DNA from: Curvularia sp. ZM96
Lineage: Eukaryota > Ascomycota > Dothideomycetes > Pleosporales > Pleosporaceae
DNA: 64,000 bases
Assembly: GCA_022457065.1 (NCBI GenBank)
Contig: JAJGBQ010000007.1
Location: forward strand, 1,984,001-2,048,000
Direction: 5' to 3'
The notes below the pieces were generated by a model. The model had not been told where the DNA came from, made no database searches, and saw nothing but the letters and a program-made list of their open reading frames with translations. Below, piece by piece: positions 22,458-34,918 of the stretch. Position numbers and translations under genes: made by a program. Each line of letters begins with the position of its first letter. The first letter of the stretch is position 1.

Positions 22458-25400
22458 TTATGCCTCCGTCTCAATATCGTCGCCACTTCTCTCATGGTGG
22501 TGGAACATGTTACCTGCCTTCCGCTTTCCCCTCTCACCCACATGCTTCATCCACGCCAACGTCCGTGGCGCCTTCCACTGCATAATCCCTCTATTCTTCC
22601 GATGCAGAGTCTTGGCCGATGCCTTGTATTCCTTCAGCTGTTTAATGGGGCCTTTGCCACGATCCTCACTCATCTTTGAGTCAGATTTCTTGTGCTGCCG
22701 GAGAAAGTCAGGCATCGCTTTGCCACTGCCACTGCTGTCTGCGTCATTGTTGTCGTCGTCGTCGTCGTTGTCCGAGGAGTCCGAGGAATCCGAAGAGTCC
22801 GAGCTGTCCTCTTCAGTGTCCTTGTTGTCGTTGATACCAGGCTTGTCAGAACCCTCCGAGTCCTCCCAATTGTTCCATTCTTGATCGTTGCATGTATCTA
22901 GGACTTCCATGACGTTGGTCAAGTGCTTGTCGCCCTTTGCAAGCTTTTCGTGATAGCCGGACAGGCCCGACCACATTGTCAAAGTCACCTCAATCTCGCC
23001 CACCTTTTCGCCATACGAGTCGAGTACATTGCTTTCCGCTCGCTCCAAATCGCCTTTCCAGATCGGGAGACGGTGCGTTTGTTCCTCGTTGTCCGGAATG
23101 TCCTTGAGCCAGAAGACGCAAAACGCATGCGTACGATCTTTTAATGTGGCATCCTGTCTAAACTCAAACACCAAAGGCGTGCAGTAGCGTGCACGTACAG
23201 GCAAGCGGATAGGCCTATTTTTCCTCGAGGTCCAGATGGGTTGGCCGTCTTCGAAGCGGACTTGACCCTTGCGTCCGCGTGAATGCAACTTTCCGTGTTC
23301 CAGAGGAGTGCGAACCTTGAGTCTGAGCGACTGGATATCGCTCGGGACATCAACGCCCTTGATTCGAGGTTTGATGTCCACAGTCCCATAGTCCCATCCA
23401 CGCAACTCTCGGGGGAGTTGGATTTGCACACTTCGAAATACCATAGAGATGCGGATACGTCCGTAGCCATTTCCACCGGCAATCGGGAAGATGGAGTTGA
23501 TCTGGCTGCGCTCCTTGAAAACTCTCTCCAACGGGAGATACACAATACCCAGTAAAGCATCGTCTTCGTGTACACGAGCATCGCGAACAGCCACATGCAC
23601 TTCGGTATTATGCACATCGCGGATGAAGCGCTCACAACCAGCGTTGAAAAAGGGCTTCGAGTTCTTGGGCTTGGTGCGGGTTTTGTAGACTTTTTTATGG
23701 TTGATGATGATCGTGCAGTATGACGAAGGAAGATCATCGCCTTCGTCCTCCTCATCGGTAGCTTCTGAATTTGCGGAAGCTTGCTGCTTGTTCAGAGTCT
23801 CCAACTCTAACCCGGTGATCTGGTGTATCTGGATGCTAAGGATTCCAGATGGATAATCCTGAGGTGGTGGAGAGGCAATAATCAGTTCGTCTTGGCGGGC
23901 TTTGAAATCCTCAGCCTTTTGCTGCTCTACCTCATTCCGGTGGTCATCGCTTGCCTCGCGGAGCTTGTTCTTCGCTTCCTTATATACCTTTTCCTTCAAC
24001 TGCTCTATAGTTTTCACGTCGGGGTCTTCGTCTTGCATTGTCAGCTGATCATCCGTAATCCTGGTTTTCGAGAAGTAACCGACACTCCAGCTCAGCTTTC
24101 CAGGCATGCCTTGGCCGGCTTTTAGGGCACGGAACCCATCTTCGCGATCGTTCATTTTACCATTGGTTTCGTCGCTCTTCATCAGCTCTTTGAGGTCTAG
24201 CTCGATGCGTCCGAGGTCGTCGTCGGCAGTCATGCGATCAGAGTCCCAGAGTTGAAGTCTCAACTTTTCGTCGACATTCAGTTCGTCATAAGTGACGCAT
24301 ACAAAGCACCATTCGTCCCAGTGAGGTTCCATGTTCCCTTTAAGGACGCGTGTGGACCAGAGTGGTTTCCCAAATTTGGCCCAGCCTACGCTGACATAGG
24401 GATCTGCGGAACCGCCCCAGGGTCCGATTTTTGAATCTCCTTCTTTGAAGTCAAAAGCATGTTTGATGTGCACCATGATCACGCCCTGTGCGACTGTATC
24501 TTTCTTGAAATCGTCTCCCATCATCATGTCTTTTAGATCCAGCGTCAGCGACTTGGGTGCGACATATTCCGCCAAAGCTGCGTCCATGGATGACTGAACA
24601 AACTTAGAGATCAGAGGCACATCCATAAGATTCGGCCCCTTTTTGATGAGCGGTACACACGAGAGCGTCACTTTCGGCTGACCCATAAAGGCCATGGTGC
24701 AAATGGAGAAGAACGGTGGATCAGGACAAAGCTGCAGACGAAAGCGCATGACGCCGACTATGCCTTCAAGGTCAACCCAGACAGCTTTACCGTGTTAGTG
24801 AGTTTTGACTGTTCGAGAAGTTTGAACTTACGGAGCTTGATGTTTCCTGGCAGATAGAAAGCCAGCAACAGATGAGCGTGCTTTGAACGTGTCTTGACAC
24901 CTCTTCCTGTTGAAGGTCTGTACGCGAAAGCAATTTCCAGGTTGACAAAGTCGCCATCTTCAGCCTCCATGGTGTCCTGACCTGGTTGCTCGCCCTGGCC
25001 TTCGCCGTCATCGGGAACGGTACGATCACCTTTCTCTTCGTCTGAAGACTTGAGATTTCCGTCAGATCCAACTGATCTAGCAGCTGCACCGGTGGGTAGC
25101 CAGCGAACGCCGAGAATACGAAGGGCCTCGCTGCCCTGCCCAATGTCTTCGACCGCCACCATACGGACCATACTGGGAAGCGAAGCTTGCATGACGTCCT
25201 GCAACTGTTAGTTTGAGCTATCGGTATCATTGCTGCTGTGCCTACCTCAAGCGTGTCGGCGATGCTCGTAAACAGCTCGGGATTGATCAATGGCCATGCA
25301 GAAGCAAAGAGTGAGTTCAGCCATTGTGTACTTTCGGCAGTCTGAGTCTTAGCCAGCTCTTGGCCGCGTTCGCGCTCTGCTCTCCAAACCTCTACGTCCC

Positions 25401-26304
25401 ACACATTCTTGATTTTGTTCTCAGACCACTGTCGCATGAACAGAACAATGGCCCCAGACACAGCCGCCATTGTGCCCAGCTCAACAGCCTTGAGCAGTTG
25501 TCTTGTCCAACCTGTGGAATGACGAGTTGGCCAGAACAAAGCATTTATGATCATTAAACTCACGGCTGCGGCACCGACGCCGATAGTCACAGCCTGCATG
25601 TAGACTGTGGTAATCTCATCTCGCGTGCGGTCAAAGGACGGAGGGGGAAACAAGACCTCCACACCAGCGTGGGCTTCCTGCGATTCCTGGCCTTCGAGTT
25701 GCAGCTGGTCATCATTTTTTTCAATCGCACTGGTACCCGTCGCTGTCCGAGGATCTGAGCCGGGCGGTGACTCGTTCTTTGCTGTCTGCTTCAGCTCGCG
25801 GTCGGTGAGATCGTGGACTTTGACGGGTAGATGGGTAATCGGGTCGGTGACTAAGCGTTCTGCACCATCGGCTGTGAAATGCTTCATTTGCTTGCGCGCT
25901 TTTCTTGGGTCGGCTAATTGCAGACCGCCTTCAGTCGTGTCTTTTAGCCCTTCATCATCATCCTGGTCCTGGGATGCATCTCTCTCGTCGTTGGTAGGCA
26001 CTGTCTTGCCAGCATGGTCATCGGCAATCTCGTCGTCTTGCGGGAGGTTTTTGTTGGTGGATGGGTAGGGCCCATTACCATCGTTGGTCTGACTTGCATC
26101 TTTGCCATGCCTGAAGACATTCACGGCATCGCCTAGCCGATCGCGAGTGCTTGGTTGATGAGTTTCGCCATCTGCGGTTCCATATGCCTCCTGCCGCCTC
26201 TGCTTCTCTTCACGATATCGCTGGACTGTAGGTATTGGGTTATGGGCGTTGTGTGGACGTCGGTAGTCTTTGTGCTGAGCATCTACGTCCTCCACGCCGG
26301 ACAT
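22458..26304 (-). CDS. Mug190/tricalbin-like C2 and SMP-domain lipid-transfer protein
   Basis: Exons: 26304-25246, 25198-24832 and 24784-22458, giving 1250 residues, close to fission yeast Mug190. The N-terminal 215 residues are polar and disordered. Two hydrophobic helices at about 235-290 should anchor it in the ER. An SMP-type lipid-binding domain follows (WLNSLFASAWPLINPELF, about residue 335), then C2 domains around 580-690 and 760-880. The first has Asp-rich loop residues in SADPYV and DSDRM. The tail has a Ser/Asp run (SSDSSDSSDSSDNDDDDD, near 22740-22800) and a basic end. The role, from the family, is a tether and lipid carrier at ER-plasma membrane contacts. A GTGAGT...CAG look-alike intron at 25563-25512 was rejected because removing it breaks the frame within a membrane helix. 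Confidence 0.85.
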
Positions 26305-26861
26305 GGTGATGCGTTTGGCGATAGCTTATGCCGCCCGTGATGTGCTTGAGGAATGGAGGCAGATATGTGGGAGGTTTGTCGTGGATACATTGGCGTGTCT
26401 GGCAACCAGGAAACAAGGAATGTGCTGATGCCCTGAAACCCGCAAAAGCAGTGCAGCACTCGTGTACATGACAGGGAGGGTTTCCCTTTTCTTCAGAATT
26501 GACGTAGGGACGCGCCTGAGTGTCCACGACATTGGCCACAGGGCGCGCATCCAGCTCCACTTCCTGCGCAAGCGCCACATTATCCGCAGCTGCGGCGCCG
26601 AAGAGCCGTTGGCATTGCTGGATGCGCAGAAGACCGATGACGTCGCCACAAGTCGTCACGCCACGTCAAGCCACTTGTGCGGGGACTGCCAAGCCTCCGT
26701 AGATCACTCAGTGCTTGGCCCTCTCAAATGTCATCAGCCATGCCTTGTTTTGGCGCCCGGAAGAACAGCACTAGGAACCTGGGAGAAGGGGGCAGCCCAA
26801 TCACATTTACACCAGGGGTATCAATTGCGAACTATCGTCATATATGGGGAGCAGCCTCTGA
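26305..26861. other. Intergenic region upstream of the Mug190-like gene
   Basis: No supported gene. It lies between the start of the Mug190-like gene and the 3' end of RSA4, both on the minus strand, so it should hold the Mug190-like promoter and the RSA4 3' UTR. Confidence 0.4.
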
Positions 26862-28397
26862 TCAGTTGCACCAAATGCGGACTTGCTTGTCTGCGCCACC
26901 ACTCCCAACTCTTTCCCCGTCCGGACTCCAGTCTAGCGCAAACACCTGGTCTTTGTGCCCGGGCAAGTCCTCCTTCAGTTTTCTGGTCCTCATATCCCAC
27001 ACCTTCAACGTTGTGTCCTTGCTGCAGCTCGCCAGCAGCCGGCTGTCGGCAGAGAAGCACGTCATATATACGGGGCCGACATGTCCCCTCAGCGTGTCTA
27101 TAAACTTTCCATCCCGAGCCGACCACAACTTGACGTGATTATCCCAGGCTGCAGATGCTAGCATGGTTCCATCAGGCGAGAAGGTTACTTGGTTGATCTG
27201 CTTCTGGTGGCCCGTCATTCTTGTGACAGGTTTTGTGCTGGTCATAGGCGTCCACAGTATGATTGTGCAGTCTTCAGAGGCTGTCGCCAGACGCTCTACC
27301 ACTTCTCCGTTGATTGTGGCGGCCTTCTCAAACCGCGCTTTGGCTTTGGCAAGCTTCTCTTCTTGACTGGCTGGCACCTTCCGGGTGTGGTCGTGATACG
27401 CGGTTCTCAAGACAAAGTCTGTAGAGAGAGCAAGGTGATTGACCCAATGCGCATGGCCTTGTAGGGTGTTAATAAGTGTACCCTGCGCTGCGTCCCATAC
27501 TTTAATGGTCTTGTCGTGCGAGGCGGTATACATCCGCCCAGTACCACCCCACTTTACGCAAGTCACACTACCTTTGTGGCCTGACAGTGCGAAATCGATC
27601 CTGCTGCCAATTGCATCCCACACTCTGACGGTGCCATCCTTGGAAGACGACGCTACTCGCGGTCGCCCCGGCTCTTGTAGGTGATATGGCTCCCAGGACA
27701 GAGATGTGATAAAACCGGTATGGCCCTTGAGCGGACTTCCAATCTGCTTTCCTGTGTTTGGATCCCATATCCTCACTTCGTTGTCGTATCCACCGGACGC
27801 CAGCAGTGAGCCGTCGGGCGAGAAGCTGACCGCCAGAACCCATCTCGTGTGTCCTTTCATTGTGTGCACTGGTGTGCCCGTGTCGCAGTCCCATATTCTC
27901 ACCGTCTTGTCTCCACTGCCGCTCGCCATCCTGCTGGAGTTGACTGGCGAGAAGTTTATGGACAGAATATTGTCGCCATGACCCGACACAGCCGCTGAGC
28001 ACCGTGAGACTGCTTTGACACGGAAAACAGCCTGTGGTGCGTATTGAAGCACAACCTCTGTTTCCGCTGATACCTTTCCAGGCTTGACGAGCGCATTGTA
28101 TAGATCATCCTTGTCGGCTAGCGCTTCGTTCGTCCCGTCTGGGAAGAAACGATACGGTATTTGGTCGTCTGTCTGGTCTTTTAGGTTGTTGAGCAGCAGC
28201 TCCAGGTTCTTAGTCGACGCTTGCGACAGTGGGACGGTGAGGACGGGGAGGTCGCCGCTTTCGCCGGTGGCCTGGTCGACGAAGCGCACTCGCACTGTGC
28301 CATCGGGAATGGAGGTATCAATGTTTTGCTGCTGTCGCGCAACCTCGGCTTGCTCTCGCTTCTGACGCTTCGAGGGAGGTGGATATTGGGTCGCCAT
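26862..28397 (-). CDS. RSA4: Ribosome assembly protein Rsa4/Notchless
   Basis: A single exon of 511 residues, typical family length. Residues about 35-110 form the NLE (ubiquitin-like) domain. From about 140 to the end are eight WD40 repeats with GH and WD dipeptides, for example RIWDCDTG, RIWDPNTG, KVWDAAQG, KVWDMRTR and a final RIW. Rsa4 sits on pre-60S ribosomes, and its NLE domain binds the MIDAS domain of the AAA-ATPase Rea1/Midasin, which pulls it off during maturation in the nucleus. The Glu needed for that contact should lie in the NLE domain, but I did not place it. It is divergent from MSH4 with 292 bp between starts. Confidence 0.97.
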   Translation of the reverse strand: MATQYPPPSKRQKREQAEVARQQQNIDTSIPDGTVRVRFVDQATGESGDLPVLTVPLSQASTKNLELLLNNLKDQTDDQIPYRFFPDGTNEALADKDDLYNALVKPGKVSAETEVVLQYAPQAVFRVKAVSRCSAAVSGHGDNILSINFSPVNSSRMASGSGDKTVRIWDCDTGTPVHTMKGHTRWVLAVSFSPDGSLLASGGYDNEVRIWDPNTGKQIGSPLKGHTGFITSLSWEPYHLQEPGRPRVASSSKDGTVRVWDAIGSRIDFALSGHKGSVTCVKWGGTGRMYTASHDKTIKVWDAAQGTLINTLQGHAHWVNHLALSTDFVLRTAYHDHTRKVPASQEEKLAKAKARFEKAATINGEVVERLATASEDCTIILWTPMTSTKPVTRMTGHQKQINQVTFSPDGTMLASAAWDNHVKLWSARDGKFIDTLRGHVGPVYMTCFSADSRLLASCSKDTTLKVWDMRTRKLKEDLPGHKDQVFALDWSPDGERVGSGGADKQVRIWCN

Positions 28398-28689
28398 GCT
28401 TTTTCAATTGTCCGGCGGGGACTGGAGAGGTGAGAAATACACTCTGGCGGGCTTGTTTCCTGCTTGAAGAGCCTCCTCCACTGGTCTCCGAGTGCTGGAA
28501 AATAATTTCTGGTTGCTATCGATAACAGCCACGCTAACGGATGCACGCTAAGCATCCACTCCCACCACCCACGCCCTCGACGCACTTTTAGATACCTCTT
28601 CATCCACCTCGACTAACAGGTGAAGTTTTGTGTACAGTTTAAGCTGTAATTACGAGTGCTCCTTTGCTGGCCGGACAGCAACCTTCATC

Positions 28690-31600
28690 ATGTTTCAGCG
28701 ATCCCGCCCACTAACATCTCAAAGCACCTCAGGGTCCATGTCATACGGGTACGCTGGCTACGATACAACCACGACGTCACGTCCAGCAACCCGCAGGAAC
28801 GCTGGAAGGCCTTCTACTGCTAGACCAAGGACTAGTGCTTCTACCATTGCGAGGGTCGAAAACCAGTATGTTGTTTGTGCCATTGCCGAATCTCGTGGCA
28901 TTTCGCCGACAGTGGGCCTGGCCTTTGTGAACCTCGACACGGCAGAGGCAGTGCTTTGTCAGATCTGCGACAGCCAAACCTTTGTCCGCACAGTTCACAA
29001 GCTGAAGGTCTATGGTCCTTCAGAGATTCTGGTTGTATCAACTGCTGCAAGTCCGAAATCAAAGCTCTTTTCCATCATTGAAGAAAATCTCGAGGATATG
29101 GACAGCAAACTAACATTGCTTGATCGGCGCTACTGGGCTGAATCGACTGGATACGAGTATATCCAAACCTTGGCCTTCAAAGAGGATATTGAAGCAATCA
29201 AGATTGCTGTCACAGGTAACTATTATGCTGTGTGCTGTATTGCGGCAGTGAGTTATTCACCTCACCTGCGAATGCATGGAATGACCAAGGTAACAGGCAC
29301 TCAAGTATATTGACCTTGGCCTGGGCGTGACCTTTACCTTGCACTCACTCAGAATGCGATATGAGCCATCTGAAGGCTCCATGATGATCGACGTATCAAC
29401 CATCTACTCACTTGAACTCGTGCAGAACCTTCGCGATCCGAAATCCAGAGACTGTTTGTTTGGTTTGCTCAATGAGACGTTGACACCCATGGGTGCACGT
29501 CTGCTTCGAAGTAACATTCTCCAGCCGCTCACTGATCCCGAAGTGCTCAGCATGCGATATGCTGCTGTAGATGACATGACTAAGAAAGAGGGTCTGTTCT
29601 TTGCGACCCGTGCAGCGCTGAAGAACTTCCTGGACGCTGATCGGATACTGACAGCCCTGATTGTCACGCCAAACAAGATTACGCTTCAAACAACAGAGCA
29701 AGCTATTAACCAAGTCATCATGCTGAAGCAATTCGTCAACTCTGTAGGCCCTGTGTTTGAAGCTCTCACTGGAACAGCCTCCGCCATGCTCAACAACATT
29801 CGAGAGCTCTGCGCACCAGAGAATATGGCGCCGGTACAAGAACTAATTGATGGCGTCATCAACGACGACACTACTTATGCGAGGCAGCCTCTTGAACTCC
29901 GGAACCAACGAACATATGCTGTGAAATCCGGAGTCAATGGTCTTCTTGATGTTGCTCGTACTACGTTCAAAGAAGCCACTGAAGATGCATTTCAGCATGC
30001 AACCGAACTCAGTCGTAAGAAGGCGACGATCTTAATGTGTGAATGTGAGCTTGTTTAATAAAATGATGCAGAGGAATTTGATATTAAGCTCGACCTGAAG
30101 TACGAAACCGCTCGTCAATTTTACTTCAAGATCGCTCTATGCGAGCTTGAAAGCAAGAGCCTACCCTCAGTCTTTACCAACGTGATTCGCCGCCATAAAT
30201 ACATCGAATGCCAGACTGTGGAGCTGATGAAGCGCAACCAGAAGGTATGCCGTTACAGACAACGGACTGATGTGTACTAATGGCTGAAAGATCAATGTGT
30301 CTCATCAAGAGGTGATTCTCATGAGTGACTAACATTTTCTGCTCTCAAGTCTATTTCGTAACTAAGCAATTGTAGGTGACGAGGCTGTCGGAAATCTTGT
30401 TGAACAGGTACGCAGCCACATGTCAATCATGTTCAAGGCTTGCGAGGCTATAGCAACGCTAGACATGGTACCTTGCCTCTGGTGTCTTGCAAGAACGAGA
30501 GGAAAAAACTGATTCAATACAGATTGCAGCATTCGTACAGCTTGCAACAGTTCAAAATTATAGTGAGTAGCAGTCTGTCTCTTGCTGTATGTACTAAGGG
30601 GTGTTGCAGCGCAACCACAGCTCACTGACACGTTGGCCATCGAGGCTGGACGCCATCCAATCAAGGAAAAGGTCATGCGAACCAAGTTCATCCCAAATGA
30701 TGTCTATGCCACACAGCAGACACGGCTCCAGATCATCACCGGCTGCAACATGAGTGGCAAAAGTACCTACATTCGCTCTGTGGCTTTGATGGCCATCATG
30801 GCTCAGATTGGGTGCTAGTGGGTGATCGTTCTGCCACTCTAGTTCTCATGGTTACTCATCAGCTGCAGTGTTCCTGCGAGTTACGCGTCATTTCCAATAT
30901 TACACCAGCTCTTTGCTAGGTTAGGAACTGATGACAGCGTTGAAAGCAATGTTTCGACGTTTGCCGCTGAGATGAGGGAGATTGCTTTTATCTTGCGCAA
31001 CATTGACCAGCGCAATTTGTATGACTTGGAATCTCCAACAACCCACACCTTTCTAATCTAATGCTAGGGTCATAGTGGATGAGCTAGGCCGTGGCACGAG
31101 CACAAGGGACGGTCTAGCGATTGCTCTGGCCATTGCGGAAGCACTCTTATCAAGCAGAGTAAGTGTCCCCTGATATCATCATCCGACTTTGCTAACGCTA
31201 CTAGGCTCTCGTGTGGTTTACAACTCACTTCAAAGATCTTGCTACCATCATGAATGACCGTACTGGAGTTTTGAATTTGCATTTAGCAGTCGAGGCAAGC
31301 ACGCTCCATTCCTGCCAGAATATTAGCTTACCATCCCAGATGCAAGTTGAGCACAGTATGACGATGCTTTACAGAGCAACTCAAGGAGTTGCCAAAGAAG
31401 CGCACTATGGCTTGGCGCTGGCTCGTGTCGTTCCACTGCCTCCAGGTGTTGTAGAACATGCTACAGCTGTCGCACGCCAGATTGAGCGTCATACGATCCA
31501 AAGCAAGAAAGCTTCAGAAACAGTGCTCAAAGAAAAACGGCGCAAGCTGATTCTCAACCTCAAAGAGCATCTAGTCCAGGCCCACAACGGTGTACTGGAA

Positions 31601-31885
31601 GGAGAAGTGCTCTCTGCATGGCTACACGAACTGCAGAAGGAATTCGTGAATCGCATGACTGCTCTTGAAGCCGAAGCTGCTAGGGCGGGTAATGAGAGAG
31701 AGGAGGACGTAGATGAAATAATGAGAGATAGGAGCACGTCTGAGGAAGAGCGGCCAAGCACTCCTGCTAGCCAGCCGTCAATCGTATCAGTCAGTTCGAA
31801 TACGACGTCGACAGACCCCGATTCTACGGTTCGAGAAATGTCAGAAGCATCTACAGTACGGGCAGTCTCGGAGAACGAACGCTAA
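28690..31885 (+). CDS. MSH4: MutS homologue MSH4 (meiotic crossover factor)
   Basis: Eleven exons: 28690-29247, 29297-30014, 30072-30244, 30291-30324, 30376-30467, 30523-30562, 30610-30817, 30869-31018, 31068-31158, 31205-31294 and 31340-31885, giving 899 residues. The last intron (31295-31339) is GC-AG. The MutS connector and lever domains come first and the mismatch-binding domain I is absent, as in all MSH4. The ATPase domain has Walker A TGCNMSGKST (exon 7) and Walker B VIVDELGRGTST (exons 8-9), then THFKDL. MSH4 pairs with MSH5 to stabilise Holliday junctions and promote crossovers in meiosis. Several donors are weak (GTGACT, GTGGGT), but each choice restores a conserved segment (MSDEAV, QIGCYVPASYASF). 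The C-terminal 80 residues are acidic, Ser/Thr-rich and probably disordered. Confidence 0.93.
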
Positions 31886-32290
31886 CCAGGTGGGCAATGG
31901 GAACGACATTGTCGCTTAACCTAGTGCTGAATTTGAAGAGAAGATAATTCTAGTGTTTTTTTCTCTTCACAGCACTGCTCAGCTACATGTGAAAGAATAA
32001 CACTCAATAACATATCATATGTTCAGGTGTAATAGAACAGCCTTTGCACGTCTGCGAACAAATATTGGTGTAATTAACACTAAGTCTGAAAAGCAGTGCA
32101 TCCACAAATCTACAACATGAGCAAAAAAAAGCGTGGATATCATCACAAGAAGTCCTAGGGGTTCTTTACGTCGTCAACTAAAACGAAAAACAGGCGGATG
32201 TATGGTGCAAAAAGAGCTGGTCGACCATGAGGCCTCCAAGGACCCAAAGGACAAAAAAGAAGTCTACTCGCAATCGTGAGAAGGATGTTT

Positions 32291-32361
32291 TGCATCCTCC
32301 GGGAGTCGAACCCGGGCCAATTGCTTGGAAGGCAATTATCCTACCGTTGGACCAAGAATGC
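32291..32361 (-). tRNA. tRNA-Gly (anticodon TCC)
   Basis: A 71-nt gene without intron. The acceptor stem pairs GCATTCT with AGGATGC, with one T-G pair. The D arm has GTCC/GGAT. The anticodon arm is ATTGC-CTTCCAA-GCAAT with anticodon TCC, reading GGA codons. The T arm is CCGGG-TTCGACT-CCCGG. The A and B boxes for RNA polymerase III are inside the gene, and a T run (about 32257-32262 on the complement) about 30 bases downstream can terminate transcription. Confidence 0.95.
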
Positions 32362-33634
32362 TTGATGGAAGAATGTGAATTTGTATCGTATATGTCGGGG
32401 GTATTTCCAGCCCACTCAACATCCAAAGCCAGCGAGGTTCCAATCCATCGCTACAAGCCCACGAGTCGCTGAAAGTGGGTCCTTGTCCGAGTATGATTGT
32501 CTCCACCAGTCCATCGCTTAGCGGTTCTCCTGCATCATCGACCGCCGTACAGACGGCCAGGCCCTGTACCAGAGATCGAGGAAACCAACGCACTTTGATC
32601 ACTTCACCGGAGCCTGCGAGTCATGAGCGGCCGGGCTTTGTCTTCATTGCGTGCAGCAATCTCGAGGAGTGCAATGCTGGAGTTTGGGCGTACCGCCTAG
32701 CCCTCCCATGCTCGTTCGCATCCCGACAGCTGTGAAAGCTACGAAGTATATCCCATTCCGCAGATGGCTGCGTATCCTTCTCCGGCCCGCTTTCATGATT
32801 CTAATCAAAGGCACAAGGATATCTCAGCAGGCGTATTCTCCAAAACCACGGAGATTTCACAGCGTGGAGGCATGATCTTCATGCATCTTTAGGAACGTTG
32901 CGTTCAGCGCTCATCTGCGCATTTTCACACGCCCTCCTGCATCGCTCTTACACCCATATCTCCAACGCTGTGTGCTATTTGCAACCCCGCCAATCTATGG
33001 TGTCCTCTTGGGCCATCCGAACAGCATGCATTGACGATATGCAAAGGCAAAGTTGTGCCAGCCGACACCGCCTTTGCCCAATGCGCAACGCGGGGCAATG
33101 GTTGGACGTCATTCTCGCGATCAACACAAATTGCCGGCACTGCATATCTGCACAACGGCGGGGACTACCGCCCGATTTCGCATCCAGGCCTATCCCGCAC
33201 GCCTACAAATCTGTATTATACACACAAACTCTCTGGAACTCCGGGCGATTGGGCCCCACGCCATTCCAGCCATTGGCGCGGCCGCTGCACGTGTAGCGCG
33301 TTATGCCCCTCATTGAGTCACTTTGCAATTTGCCTAGCTTCACACGAAAGCCGCAACGCGTGCCTGGATTGCACATCTCCAATCCAAGCAACCCCCCGCA
33401 AAGGCAACTGTAAAACAACGCAAGTACGTGTTCACATTAAGGCCCTCGCTAATTGGATCTCGCCTTCGACGTGGGATCCTGTGCGTTTTAGCCCCGTCAA
33501 CTCGCAGAAGCCACCCTGCACCCCATTTTTTTTCTCTGACACTCGAGTCCAGCATTGCACAGAGTGTGGGTTTTGTATACCTGGCCTACGACGAACCCCT
33601 GCTGGCATATTGCGTGCTTGCACAAGAGTAAAAG
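32362..33634. other. Gene-free stretch between tRNA-Gly and HIS1
   Basis: Overlapping frames of 60-205 codons exist on both strands, without domains or splice logic. I see no further RNA gene. The last few hundred bases hold the HIS1 promoter. Confidence 0.4.
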
Positions 33635-34918
33635 ATGGATCTCGTTAACTCGTATGTCTGTCCCATCCCCGTCTCTTGTCTTTTTCTTCTACCCACTCCC
33701 CTGCCGTTGGTCTTTTACTCTTGGTTAGCTTGTTGCAATCATGGGCTTGTCAAATGGCGTCAGCGGAACATTCGAGGGCGTCGCGCAGAGACCGCGACAG
33801 GGTAGCCGATCTCTTCCTTTTATGACTGACCTTTTGGGAAACAGCTTGAATGACCGCCTTCTTTTTGCGGTGCCCAAGAGTACGTCGTTACACTATGCGG
33901 CCACAGCCAGTTGCGCATATGCTGATACCGTGTCGTAGAGGGCCGCCTCCACCAAGCCTGTCTCGATCTCCTCCACGGCTCAGACATTCAATTCCACCGC
34001 CACTCGCGCCTTGACATTGCACTCGTCAAGAACCTCCCGCTTGCGCTAGTCTTCCTTCCCGCCGCCGATATCCCTACCTTTGTTGGTGAAGGCCGTGTAG
34101 ATCTGGGCATAACCGGCCGTGACCAAGTCGCCGAGCATGAATGTGTTATGCCGCCCACAGCCACGACTGGCGTCGAAGAAGTCTTGGACTTGGGTTTTGG
34201 AAAGTGCAGTCTTCAAGTCCAGGTCCCCGCTAAAGGTGATCTCACCAAGCCGGAAGACCTCATTGGAAAGAACATTGTCACGAGCTTTACCAACCTCGCT
34301 GAACAGTATTTTAGGAAGTTGGAGGCAGAGCAAGCGGGCAATACCAATGGCGAGACCAACGGCGACGCAAAGCTCAAAACGGTTATCAAGTACGTCGGTG
34401 GCAGTGTCGAGGCAGCATGCGCACTCGGCGTCGCAGATGGCATTGTAGACTTAGTCGAATCGGGGGAGACTATGCGTGCTGCGGGTCTGAAAGCGATCTC
34501 TACCGTCGTCAGCACGAGCGCCATCCTCATCAAGTCGAAGCACCCCTCGGATCCCAAGCTAGTTGACTTGATCACGGCTAGGATAAAGGGTGTCATCAGT
34601 AAGTTTAACCCTGGCACATCTTTTCAAAATTAGAAGGCGTGAGACGATAGGACAATAATCGCTAACCTTCCCCTTCCAGCTGCGCAAAAATACGTCCTCT
34701 GCACATACAACGTCCCCCGATCAAAACTCGACGCCGCACGCAAAATCACACCCGGCCGCCGGGCCCCAACGGTCAATGCGCTCGAGGAAGAAGGTTGGGT
34801 GGCTGTTCAGGCCATGGTGCTGCGCAAAGACATTGCCATTGCCATGGACCAATTGACAGAGGTCGGAGCTACCGACTTGATTGTCACTAAGCTTGAGAAC
34901 ACGAGAACGGGAGATTAA
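33635..34918 (+). CDS. HIS1: ATP phosphoribosyltransferase (histidine pathway step 1)
   Basis: Exons: 33635-33651, 33845-33879, 33939-34598 and 34680-34918, giving 316 residues. The first exon is only 17 nt and encodes MDLVNS, which joins to LNDRLLFAVPKKGRL, the standard fungal N-terminus. Family blocks seen are RLDIALVKNLPLALVFLPAADIP (split here for description), FVGEGRVDLGITG, the catalytic-domain GGSVEAACALGVADGIVDL loop that binds the phosphates of PRPP, and the C-terminal regulatory domain. It couples ATP and PRPP to phosphoribosyl-ATP and is inhibited by histidine. The first intron is unusually long for this window (193 nt) and contains an in-frame ATG at 33741 that would give an alternative, longer N-terminus. 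Confidence 0.95.

Noticed and set aside
25512..25563. GTGAGT...CAG segment inside the Mug190-like gene that looks like a 52-nt intron
   Set aside because: Removing it breaks the frame, while reading through gives a hydrophobic helix that continues the protein.
30376..30441. Alternative frame of MSH4 exon 5 reading VTRLSEILLNR
   Set aside because: It soon hits a stop and loses the conserved RSHMSIMFKACEAIATLDM block kept by the chosen frame.
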